Of a stretch of DNA of 7,040 nt, positions 1 through 5,420 are shown one piece after another. The notes under the pieces were generated by a model. That model had not been told where the DNA came from. It saw nothing but the letters and a program-made list of their open reading frames with translations, and did no database searches. The stretch is from NCBI GenBank assembly GCA_029939035.1, contig JAOZTS010000049.1, forward strand, positions 1 through 7,040, written 5' to 3'. Every line of letters starts with the position of its first letter. The first letter of the stretch is position 1. This DNA is from Candidatus Altimarinota bacterium. Its GTDB lineage: Bacteria; Patescibacteriota; Gracilibacteria; UBA1369; LOWO2-01-FULL-3. The translations under genes were made by a program, and so were the position numbers.

Positions 1-518
<518 letters not shown>

Positions 519-641
519 AAAAAGTTTTGATTCCTAATGCGACTCAAAAGTCTTATTAAGAAAATTTGTTTTTGATTAAAACATCAGTTTCTCTATTACG
601 CTCTAAATGTTAAGGAACATAGATTGAATATCTAACTAAGC
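519..641 (-). other. 16S rRNA leader transcript region
   Basis: Stretch between the predicted rRNA start point (about 641) and the mature 16S 5' end. It is A/T-rich and carries no ORF of note. It holds the boxA-like element at 608-619 and a small hairpin (GACT-CAAA-AGTC, 541-552). The repeated AATCAAAA-type strings near 521-532 and 572-582 have no known role. The leader presumably base-pairs with sequence 3' of 16S for processing, but that partner is outside the window. Confidence 0.5.
608..619 (-). promoter_or_regulatory. boxA-like antitermination site in the rRNA leader
   Basis: On the minus strand the sequence is TGTTCCTTAACA, matching 10 of 12 positions of the E. coli rrn boxA (TGCTCTTTAACA). 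It lies about 22 nt into the predicted transcript and about 90 nt before 16S, the normal place for NusB/NusE (S10)-dependent antitermination of rRNA operons. No clear boxB hairpin was seen beside it. Confidence 0.55.
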
Positions 642-647
642 AGAAGC

Positions 648-676
648 ATTCTATTTACATTAATACCCAAAGTCAA
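648..676 (-). promoter_or_regulatory. rRNA operon promoter (sigma70-type)
   Basis: On the minus strand there is a -35 TTGACT (671-676), a 17-bp spacer and a -10 TAGAAT (648-653), with a predicted start near 641. It faces the 16S gene at a sensible leader length of about 123 nt. This is one of the best sigma70-like matches in the window, as expected for an rRNA promoter. Confidence 0.65.
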
Positions 677-753
677 CACAATTTGAGAACAAATACCACA
701 ATGAATATTCAAACCCTTGTCAACTATAAGAAGCTGAATCCTAAGCCGTTTTC

Positions 754-762
754 TGGTATACT
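754..762 (+). promoter_or_regulatory. Candidate clpP promoter (extended -10)
   Basis: TGG followed by TATACT (-10 at 757-762) forms an extended -10 element. The matching -35 position (734-739, CTGAAT) is weak, which is tolerated with an extended -10. The predicted start near 769 gives a leader of about 35 nt before the clpP ATG. A second A/T-rich -10-like string (TATATT, 771-776) lies close by and could be used instead. No CIRCE heat-shock element was seen. Confidence 0.4.
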
Positions 763-803
763 TTTCAAGATATATTTAATTACTACCTTAATTCCTAAAA
801 AAA

Positions 804-1439
804 ATGACAAACAAAAGAAAAACACAAGGACTAGGAGACCCAATTACTGACTCCGTATTAGTTCCAACAGTTATAGAAAAAACACACCAAGGAGAAAGAG
901 CATATGATATTTACTCAAGACTATTAAAAGACAGAGTACTTTTCCTAGGTACAGCTATCGATAGCAATGTTGCAAATCTGATCATTGCTCAGCTTCTTTT
1001 CCTAGAAAATGAGAATCCAAAGCAAGACATCACTATGTATGTTCACAGTCCAGGAGGACACGTAACTGCAGGTCTTGCGATTTACGACACAATGCAATAC
1101 ATCAAACCTGATGTTTCAACTGTGTGTATTGGAATGGCTGCTTCTATGGGAGCTGTACTTTTAGCTGGTGGAGCAAAAGGAAAAAGATTTGCACTTCCAA
1201 ATTCTGAAGTAATGATCCATCAACCTCTTGGAGGAACAGAAGGGCAAGCTTCGGATATCATAATCCACGCTGACCACATTATGAACACAAAAAACAGACT
1301 TAATAAGCTGTTAGTGCATCATACTGGCCAACCAATGAAAACAATCGAAAAAGACACAGACAGAGATTTCTTTATGAGCGCGGACGAAGCTAAAAAATAC
1401 GGAATCGTTGATTCAATAATTCAAAAAAGGAAAGCTTAG
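804..1439 (+). CDS. clpP: ATP-dependent Clp protease proteolytic subunit
   Basis: ClpP is the serine peptidase that forms a double heptameric barrel and degrades proteins fed to it by ClpX or ClpA-type unfoldases in the cytoplasm. The catalytic triad is intact: Ser114 in GMAASMGA, His139 in MIHQPLGG and Asp188 in DTDRDFF. The 25- and 49-residue spacings equal those of E. coli Ser97/His122/Asp171. The oligomer-forming handle region, the HSPGG motif (81-85) and the closing [12 protein letters not shown] block are also present. At 211 aa the length is normal, with an N-terminal extension that may be a short propeptide. An in-frame TAA at 789-791 excludes an upstream start. No Shine-Dalgarno sequence precedes the ATG. 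No clpX, tig or clpB lies nearby, so the unfoldase must be encoded elsewhere. Its 3' end faces the RimK-type gene with an 8-bp gap. Confidence 0.97.
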   Translation: MTNKRKTQGLGDPITDSVLVPTVIEKTHQGERAYDIYSRLLKDRVLFLGTAIDSNVANLIIAQLLFLENENPKQDITMYVHSPGGHVTAGLAIYDTMQYIKPDVSTVCIGMAASMGAVLLAGGAKGKRFALPNSEVMIHQPLGGTEGQASDIIIHADHIMNTKNRLNKLLVHHTGQPMKTIEKDTDRDFFMSADEAKKYGIVDSIIQKRKA

Positions 1440-1447
1440 GTTGACCC

Positions 1448-2359
1448 CTACGATCCCCCATTCAATTGATGCTTATATTTATCAGCATATTCTACTGCGT
1501 ATTCTGCGACACTTTTCGCAATATCAAGACCTGTAGCTTGCTGTAACTCCTTAAACCCTGGATTAGCATTAACTTCCAAAACCACCGGTCCTGACTTCCC
1601 CCTCATTATATCAACACCTCCATAATTCAAATCCAAAGCCTGTACTGATCGAAGAGATATGTTTACTTCCTCTTCTGTGATTTCTACAGCACTTCCTTTC
1701 CCACCTAATTCTATATTACTTCTAAATTCACCCTTCTTCGCTTTTCTCATCATCGAACCAACAACTTTTCCATTAACTACAAAAACTCTTATATCTTTCC
1801 CCTTAGAATGTTTCACATACTGTTGCAGAAGATACATCGGCTTATTCCACAACAAAACTGATTGCAACGCTCGCATACTTTCGATAATAGTAACGCCCGC
1901 CCCAAACGAACCAGTTGGAGTCTTCACAATAACCGGAAATCCACCAACAGATTTAACAGCCTGCTTCAAATCCTCAGGTCTATGAATCACAACCGTCTTT
2001 GGAATTGGAATCCCAAAGTGGTCCAATATCTGCATCGTTTTTATCTTATTCTTCGTTTTCAATATTGATTCATAACTATTAAATAATCGAACTCCCATCA
2101 ATTCCATTTGTTCTATAAGTGAAATACGAAGACTTACATCCGACAAAATCGATGGTCGCGTAATAACCACATCATATTTAGGAAAAGGTTTTCCATCATA
2201 TAGAAGCCATGGAGATTGCTGATCATAAACCATTTGAAATCGTCCAGCTCTAAATATTCTACAAGTATGCCCCAGTCCTCGGACAGCTTTCTTTATAGCT
2301 ATTTCCTCCTCAGATGCTCTTCTACTTAATGGACGAAAAGAAAGAATACCAATTTTCAT
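1448..2359 (-). CDS. RimK-family ATP-grasp alpha-L-glutamate ligase
   Basis: A 303-aa protein of about the same length as E. coli RimK (300 aa), resembling it along the whole chain. RimK adds glutamates to the C-terminus of ribosomal protein S6 by an ATP-driven acyl-phosphate mechanism. Visible are an N-terminal pre-ATP-grasp domain (MKIGILS start, 1-95), an ATP-binding part with VIVKTPTGSFGAGV (143-156) and QQYVKHSKGKDIRV (179-192), then the RSN segment with GG (213-220), and the Mg-binding carboxylates Asp250 in YGGVDI, Glu262 and Asn264 in LEVNANPGF. Paralogous ligases with other acceptors (LysX, MptN, CofF) share this fold, and no S6 gene is in the window, so the acceptor is inferred and no symbol is given. 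It has its own strong promoter at 2392-2419. Only a minimal AGG precedes the ATG. Confidence 0.88.
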   Translation of the reverse strand: MKIGILSFRPLSRRASEEEIAIKKAVRGLGHTCRIFRAGRFQMVYDQQSPWLLYDGKPFPKYDVVITRPSILSDVSLRISLIEQMELMGVRLFNSYESILKTKNKIKTMQILDHFGIPIPKTVVIHRPEDLKQAVKSVGGFPVIVKTPTGSFGAGVTIIESMRALQSVLLWNKPMYLLQQYVKHSKGKDIRVFVVNGKVVGSMMRKAKKGEFRSNIELGGKGSAVEITEEEVNISLRSVQALDLNYGGVDIMRGKSGPVVLEVNANPGFKELQQATGLDIAKSVAEYAVEYADKYKHQLNGGS

Positions 2360-2391
2360 ATTTGCCTGTGCTAAAAAAATAACGACTGCAC

Positions 2392-2419
2392 TTTATAGAC
2401 ACAGCGGGTTCAAAGTCAA
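2392..2419 (-). promoter_or_regulatory. Promoter of the RimK-type ligase gene
   Basis: On the minus strand there is a -35 TTGACT (2414-2419), a 16-bp spacer and a -10 TATAAA (2392-2397). The predicted start near 2385 gives a leader of about 26 nt. The -35 lies inside a perfect 12-bp inverted repeat, AAGTC-AA-GACTT (2413-2424), which could be an operator. Confidence 0.6.
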
Positions 2420-2422
2420 GAC

Positions 2423-2452
2423 TTCGCACTTCTAATATTATTAAATTATGCT
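2423..2452 (+). promoter_or_regulatory. Weak candidate promoter of the lipoprotein gene
   Basis: A -10-like TATGCT (2447-2452) sits 18 bp after a poor -35 (TTCGCA, 2423-2428). The leader to the ATG at 2485 would be about 26 nt. Short inverted repeats surround it (TAATATTA at 2433-2440; CTAA-CA-TTAG at 2451-2460). The assignment is tentative, but some promoter is needed here because the neighbouring gene is divergent. Confidence 0.3.
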
Positions 2453-2484
2453 AACATTAGGCCAAATCAAAGTAATCAAATCCT

Positions 2485-3057
2485 ATGAAAAAATTATTAA
2501 TACTTTTGACAGTACCATTGATACTAAGTGGATGCTTCGGCATCGGGGACGAAACATCAACAGGAGAACCAGCCGCTGGAGAAGTAGAATACAGCACTTC
2601 GAATTTTTCAATTATGGCTCCACTTGATTGGGAAACGATCGAAGAATCTGATTTCACATCCAGCGTCCCGGCAGAAACTATCGTAGTATTCAGGAACAAC
2701 GTAAAAAGCGAAATCTTCACTGCAAATGTAAACATATCAGCAGTAGCTGCAGAAGAAGAAATGAATTCATCAGACCTTGCGGTGAGTAGTAGAACAAAAG
2801 CTGAAAACAGTTTGGTGTCGTTTGAAGAAATTAGCTTCGCAGAAATGGAAGTGCCTTTTGGGGAAGTATTTTTACCAGGTGCACGATTAGTTTTTAGTGG
2901 AAAGAAGAGTGCATCCGACCCAATTATTTATTTTGATCAAATTTACGTAATCCACGAAGGACTTGGTTTAATAGTAACTTCCTCAAGCTTATTTGAAGAA
3001 GATGAAACTGTTGTAAATTATCTTGATAGAATGTTAAACTCGTTTTCGTTGAAATAA
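2485..3057 (+). CDS. Predicted lipoprotein with PsbP-like domain
   Basis: A 190-aa exported protein of unknown function. It begins with a lipoprotein signal: two lysines, a hydrophobic stretch (4-14) and the lipobox LSGC with Cys17 as the lipidated residue. A low-complexity, acidic linker rich in Ser, Thr, Gly and Glu follows (about 18-35). The rest (about 36-190) has the pattern of PsbP/Mog1-like domains: an opening YSTSNFSIMAPLDWE strand-turn, a middle run of beta strands ending in GARLVFSG, YFDQIYVIHEGLGLIVTSSS, and a closing amphipathic helix ending in MLNSFSLK. The fold assignment rests on this pattern, not on a database match. The protein probably sits on the outer face of the single membrane. 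No ribosome binding site is visible. It is followed 42 nt later by tRNA-Cys on the same strand. Confidence 0.8.
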   Translation: MKKLLILLTVPLILSGCFGIGDETSTGEPAAGEVEYSTSNFSIMAPLDWETIEESDFTSSVPAETIVVFRNNVKSEIFTANVNISAVAAEEEMNSSDLAVSSRTKAENSLVSFEEISFAEMEVPFGEVFLPGARLVFSGKKSASDPIIYFDQIYVIHEGLGLIVTSSSLFEEDETVVNYLDRMLNSFSLK

Positions 3058-3059
3058 CA

Positions 3060-3081
3060 GACACGCGCAAAGCGCAGTGTC
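3060..3081 (+). terminator. Hairpin after the lipoprotein gene (terminator or processing stem)
   Basis: A strong stem, GACAC-GCGC with loop AAA and GCGC-A-GTGTC (one bulged A), begins 2 nt after the stop codon. It lacks a U-tract (CACCTTAAAAA follows), so it is a poor intrinsic terminator. It may instead protect the mRNA 3' end or guide cleavage between the lipoprotein message and the tRNA. Confidence 0.4.
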
Positions 3082-3099
3082 CACCTTAAAAATCAAAAA

Positions 3100-3175
3100 G
3101 GCGCCATGGCCAAGTGGTTAAGGCAGAGGTTTGCAAAACCTTTACTCCCCGGTTCGAATCCGGGTGGCGCCTCCA
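3100..3175 (+). tRNA. tRNA-Cys (anticodon GCA), CCA encoded
   Basis: A complete 76-nt cloverleaf. The acceptor GGCGCCA pairs with TGGCGCC, the D stem is GCC/GGC, the anticodon stem GAGGT/ACCTT holds the loop TTGCAAA with anticodon GCA, and the T arm is CCCGG-TTCGAAT-CCGGG. The variable loop has 5 nt. The discriminator base is T73 (position 3172), the normal identity base for cysteine tRNA. The CCA end is encoded at 3173-3175. No clear promoter precedes it, so it may be cut from the lipoprotein transcript. Confidence 0.96.
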
Positions 3176-3201
3176 AAAAGCAAATCCCTCAGCCCACTCC
3201 C

Positions 3202-3230
3202 TTCACAAAATCCACATTTTATACTATAAT
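3202..3230 (+). promoter_or_regulatory. Promoter of the small membrane protein gene
   Basis: A -35 TTCACA (3202-3207), a 17-bp spacer and a perfect -10 TATAAT (3225-3230) lie upstream. The predicted start near 3237 leaves a 24-nt leader before the ATG at 3261. This supports a start at 3261 rather than the longer frame that runs back into the tRNA. Confidence 0.65.
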
Positions 3231-3260
3231 GCGTTTATCTTATTCCTTAATCCATTTTAT

Positions 3261-3647
3261 ATGGAAAATGCACTTAAGATCGCAGAAATTGCCGGTCCGG
3301 TAATGCTGCTAATGGGTCTTTCTATTTTGCTTCACGCAAAAGCATGGCAAAGACTATTCGACAAATGGGTAAAAGACCATTTATCACTATTTCCAATGAT
3401 GCTACTGTCCACACTTTTAGGACTAATGGTCATCAGCATGTACAACGTTTGGGAATTCAACGTTTGGCTCCTGGTTACTCTACTTGGATGGGGTATGTTT
3501 GTTAAGGGAGTTGTCTTCTTCCTAATTCCAGGATCTGCTTTAAAAGGAGTAGTGGGATTTGGAAAAAACCTCGGGGCTCTCTATTTCGGAGGACTAGTAC
3601 ATACAGTAGTTGGAGCAGTACTCGGATACTATGCGTACTTTGCTTAG
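3261..3647 (+). CDS. Small four-helix integral membrane protein, function unknown
   Basis: A 128-aa protein with four likely transmembrane helices at about 8-26, 41-61, 67-90 and 105-127. The first loop is basic (KAWQRLFDKWVKDH) and glycines are frequent inside the helices. I do not recognise a named family with confidence. Small four-helix membrane proteins of this general look are common in Patescibacteria. The open frame continues back to 3114, but that part would be translated from the tRNA-Cys gene, and a strong promoter lies at 3202-3230, so ATG 3261 (MENALKIAEI) is chosen. No Shine-Dalgarno sequence is present. No catalytic motif is visible. It is insulated downstream by the hairpin at 3664-3700. 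Confidence 0.8.
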   Translation: MENALKIAEIAGPVMLLMGLSILLHAKAWQRLFDKWVKDHLSLFPMMLLSTLLGLMVISMYNVWEFNVWLLVTLLGWGMFVKGVVFFLIPGSALKGVVGFGKNLGALYFGGLVHTVVGAVLGYYAYFA

Positions 3648-3663
3648 AACTGATTTAAAAACT

Positions 3664-3700
3664 GAAAAACGGTCTTAAGATTTAGGGCCGTTTTTCTTTT
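3664..3700. terminator. Bidirectional intrinsic terminator between convergent genes
   Basis: A perfect 9-bp stem, GAAAAACGG (3664-3672) with CCGTTTTTC (3688-3696), extends inward through wobble pairs to a loop of about 7 nt. It is followed by a T-rich run on the plus strand (TTTTTCTTTT). The mirror-image A-rich flank supplies U residues on the minus strand. It ends the membrane protein gene (stop at 3647) and the zinc-ribbon gene (stop at 3708). Confidence 0.8.
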
Positions 3701-3707
3701 GTGAATT

Positions 3708-4010
3708 TTATCTTGGAATTTGCCATTCATAACCACAATCGAAACATTTGAATTTGTACCATTTTGGGTCTTCATCATCCTCAGTAATTGTTTTTGATTT
3801 ACACTTTGGACAAATCTTTTCCCCAAACTCATCTAATTTCTCCAAAACCTTTTGAGCCTCAGTCTCACTCATTTCCTGTTCAATCTTCTCCAGCTTCCCA
3901 GATAAGGTTTTCTTAAATTCCTTTGGAGGTCTATAAGTTTCAAATCCCCCTTTTCTCTTTCTGGGAGAAGGAACTATTTCTAGGAAAATAAATCTATTCT
4001 CTTTAATCAT
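3708..4010 (-). CDS. Small zinc-ribbon protein, function unknown
   Basis: A 100-aa cytoplasmic protein. Residues 1-35 are basic (PSPRKRKGG), residues 36-64 are a likely charged helix or short coiled coil (LEKIEQEMSETEAQKVLEKLDEFG in part), and the C-terminus is a zinc ribbon with Cys67-x2-Cys70 and Cys89-x2-Cys92-Gly followed by Trp. The ribbon order CPKC, acidic EDDEDP, WYKFKC, DCGYEW resembles TFIIS/RPB9-type ribbons, but many bacterial ribbons of unknown role look alike, so no function is claimed. An in-frame TAG at 4019-4021 (minus strand) rules out an upstream start. The gene shares a 23-bp divergent promoter region with the flavin oxidoreductase, which suggests co-regulation. Confidence 0.75.
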   Translation of the reverse strand: MIKENRFIFLEIVPSPRKRKGGFETYRPPKEFKKTLSGKLEKIEQEMSETEAQKVLEKLDEFGEKICPKCKSKTITEDDEDPKWYKFKCFDCGYEWQIPR

Positions 4011-4016
4011 ATTTTT

Positions 4017-4022
4017 ATTCTA
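4017..4022 (-). promoter_or_regulatory. -10 element for the zinc-ribbon gene (predicted leaderless)
   Basis: TAGAAT on the minus strand ends 6 nt before the ATG at 4010, so transcription would begin at or within a base of the start codon. A partial -35 (TTGCTT, 4041-4046) lies 18 bp upstream, inside the oxidoreductase reading frame. An overlapping TATTAT (4022-4027) is an alternative -10 that would leave only about 5 nt of leader. Confidence 0.45.
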
Positions 4023-4026
4023 TAAT
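4021..4026 (+). promoter_or_regulatory. -10 element for the oxidoreductase gene (predicted leaderless)
   Basis: A perfect TATAAT lies 7 nt before the ATG at 4034, placing the expected start point at or next to the A of the start codon. The -35 position (about 3997-4003) is poor. The element overlaps the oppositely directed -10 at 4017-4022, so the two promoters probably compete for polymerase. Confidence 0.5.
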
Positions 4027-4033
4027 AAAAATA

Positions 4034-4720
4034 ATGAACAAAGCAAAAGTTACAGAAAAAAAAGTCCTATCACACGACGTTTTCGAACTTCATTTCGAAA
4101 CAGCAGAACCCTTCAACTTTGAAGCGGGACAATTCATCACAATAAAAATTTGTGATTCCGATCCAAAACCTTGCTTCAGAGCATACTCAATTTCTTCTGC
4201 ACCTTCTGGAAACAAATTCGAACTCTGCATAAAAGAAATCCCAAACGGTCGCGGAAGTTGCTGGTTAAATACCATCACTCCAGGAACCGAAATCGAGTTC
4301 ATTGGACCAAACGGAAAATTCAATTTCTCCACCGAATCAACAAAAAAAGTTTTATTCATAGCAACAGGAACAGGCGTCGCTCCTCTGAAATCAATGATCG
4401 AGGACCAATTAAACAAAAACAGCACCCAACCAATGCATTTGTTTTTTGGTGTCCGCCATGTAAAGGACGTTTTCTACAAAGAACATTTTGAAAAACTGAC
4501 AAATGAAAACTTCTCGTTCGATCTAGCCCTCTCACAACCAGAAGACGAATGGGATGGAAAAGAAGGCCGAGTAACTACACTCTTAGAACCACTAGAAATA
4601 GATCCAGAAAACACTGAGGCCTACATCTGCGGTCTAAAAGCAATGATCGACAGCGTCCACGAAATCCTCCTCAAAAAAGGACTCTCAGAAGAATCCATCC
4701 ACCACGAAAAATATGATTGA
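4034..4720 (+). CDS. Stand-alone FAD/NAD(P)-binding oxidoreductase (ferredoxin-NADP reductase type)
   Basis: A 228-aa soluble flavoenzyme expected to move electrons between NAD(P)H and a small redox protein. The N-terminal FAD barrel (about 1-100) carries the flavin motif RAYSISS (49-55) and a GRGSCW segment (72-77) in the phosphate-binding position. The C-terminal nucleotide domain has ATGTGVAP (110-117), FFGVRHVKDVFY (137-148) and YICGLKAMI (197-205). It ends in EKYD, close to the aromatic tail that covers FAD in bacterial ferredoxin-NADP reductases. There is no fused ferredoxin domain, and no ferredoxin or flavodoxin gene is in the window, so the partner is unknown. It is slightly shorter than E. 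coli Fpr (248 aa). The UGA stop is followed after one base by the 3' end of tRNA-Leu on the other strand. No Shine-Dalgarno sequence is present. Confidence 0.88.
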   Translation: MNKAKVTEKKVLSHDVFELHFETAEPFNFEAGQFITIKICDSDPKPCFRAYSISSAPSGNKFELCIKEIPNGRGSCWLNTITPGTEIEFIGPNGKFNFSTESTKKVLFIATGTGVAPLKSMIEDQLNKNSTQPMHLFFGVRHVKDVFYKEHFEKLTNENFSFDLALSQPEDEWDGKEGRVTTLLEPLEIDPENTEAYICGLKAMIDSVHEILLKKGLSEESIHHEKYD

Positions 4721-4721
4721 G

Positions 4722-4808
4722 TGGTGCCCAGGGCGGGAATCGAACCCGCACTCTATTGCTAGAACGGGATTTTAAGTCCCGCGCGTCTACCAATTCCGCC
4801 ACCTGGGC
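4722..4808 (-). tRNA. tRNA-Leu (anticodon UAA), CCA encoded
   Basis: An 87-nt class II tRNA on the minus strand. The acceptor GCCCAGG pairs with CCTGGGC. The anticodon stem CGGGA/TCCCG holds CTTAAAA with anticodon TAA, and a 15-nt variable arm forms a stem (TCTA-GCAA-TAGA). The T arm is GCGGG-TTCGATT-CCCGC. The discriminator is A73 (4725), as expected for leucine, and CCA is encoded at 4722-4724. It lies 60 nt downstream of the AMMECR1 gene on the same strand with no convincing terminator between, so it may be processed from that transcript. A weak TTTAAT (4821-4826) could be its own -10. Confidence 0.96.
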
Positions 4809-4868
4809 GAAGTGCTTTTTATTAAAAACAGTTCCCTTCCATTTTTCAGGTTTTCAGGAATAAATCAA

Positions 4869-5414
4869 CTAAAACTTTTCAACTTTATAAATAGAAACCT
4901 CTACCTCCCCTTTCTTCCATTCTTCAGGCGGCATTCCCGCTTTCATACAAAGAGAACTCAAAAAAGTTTCTTTATCTTTAATTTCGTCCCAAACCTGTGG
5001 CAAATACGTTGCACTATAAGAACCTTTTTCCAAAACCACTCCATCCACCCCAATTTCCAATTTTAACAACAAATCTTCCACCCCATCATATTCTAATTTC
5101 TCAGGAACAGTTAAAACTGAAACTTCAATTTTCAAATCCGAAAACTCTCCAGCATTCAGAGGCTCAAATCTCGGATCATCAAACGCAGCATTCATAGCAT
5201 TGCGCGCAACTGCCTCCTCCAAATGATAAATTGGCATTATGTTCCCAATACACCCTCGCAACTTTCCTTCCATCTCCAAAGTCACAAACACTCCCCTCTT
5301 TTCATCCAAAACAGAATCATCAGGCCTCGAAACCTTTTCCGCATCTCTACCTAATTCTTCAGCGATAGCATTTCTTGCTACAGAATATAAATATTTTTGA
5401 ATTTCTTCTTTCAT
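4869..5414 (-). CDS. AMMECR1-family protein (AmmeMemoRadiSam system protein A type)
   Basis: A 181-aa protein matching the AMMECR1 family over its full length. The signature LRGCIG is present (52-57, in KLRGCIGNIMP), as are AAFDDPRF (77-84), KIEVSVLT (95-102), the ATYLPQVWDE segment (135-144) and FLSSLCMKAGMP...W (151-166). The family is found in all domains of life. Its biochemical role is not established, and the conserved cysteine of LRGCIG is the obvious candidate reactive residue. It is the last protein gene of the minus-strand cassette and starts 6 nt after the Memo stop codon, so the two are very likely co-translated. No Shine-Dalgarno sequence is visible. tRNA-Leu follows on the same strand. 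Confidence 0.94.
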   Translation of the reverse strand: MKEEIQKYLYSVARNAIAEELGRDAEKVSRPDDSVLDEKRGVFVTLEMEGKLRGCIGNIMPIYHLEEAVARNAMNAAFDDPRFEPLNAGEFSDLKIEVSVLTVPEKLEYDGVEDLLLKLEIGVDGVVLEKGSYSATYLPQVWDEIKDKETFLSSLCMKAGMPPEEWKKGEVEVSIYKVEKF

Positions 5415-5420
5415 AATAAT

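Noticed and set aside
719..724. TTGACA on the minus strand as a second rRNA promoter
   Set aside because: The -35 hexamer is perfect, but no acceptable -10 lies 16-18 bp downstream (TTGTGG, TGTGGT or similar), so I did not call it.
1659..2068. Plus-strand frames opposite the RimK-type ligase
   Set aside because: They are shadows of a well-conserved gene, with no promoter or recognisable protein features.
2457..2735. Minus-strand 92-codon frame opposite the lipoprotein gene
   Set aside because: It is antisense to a gene with a clear signal peptide and lipobox, and it has no family resemblance.
3106..3303. Open frames starting inside tRNA-Cys, including the 49-codon N-terminal extension of the membrane protein
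   Set aside because: They would translate the tRNA. A strong promoter (3202-3230) and a hydrophobic-protein start at 3261 fit better.
4812..4868. Terminator between AMMECR1 and tRNA-Leu
   Set aside because: TTTTTAATAAAAA can fold weakly, but it has no GC stem followed by a U-tract. The CCTGAAAA direct repeat here has no evident function.
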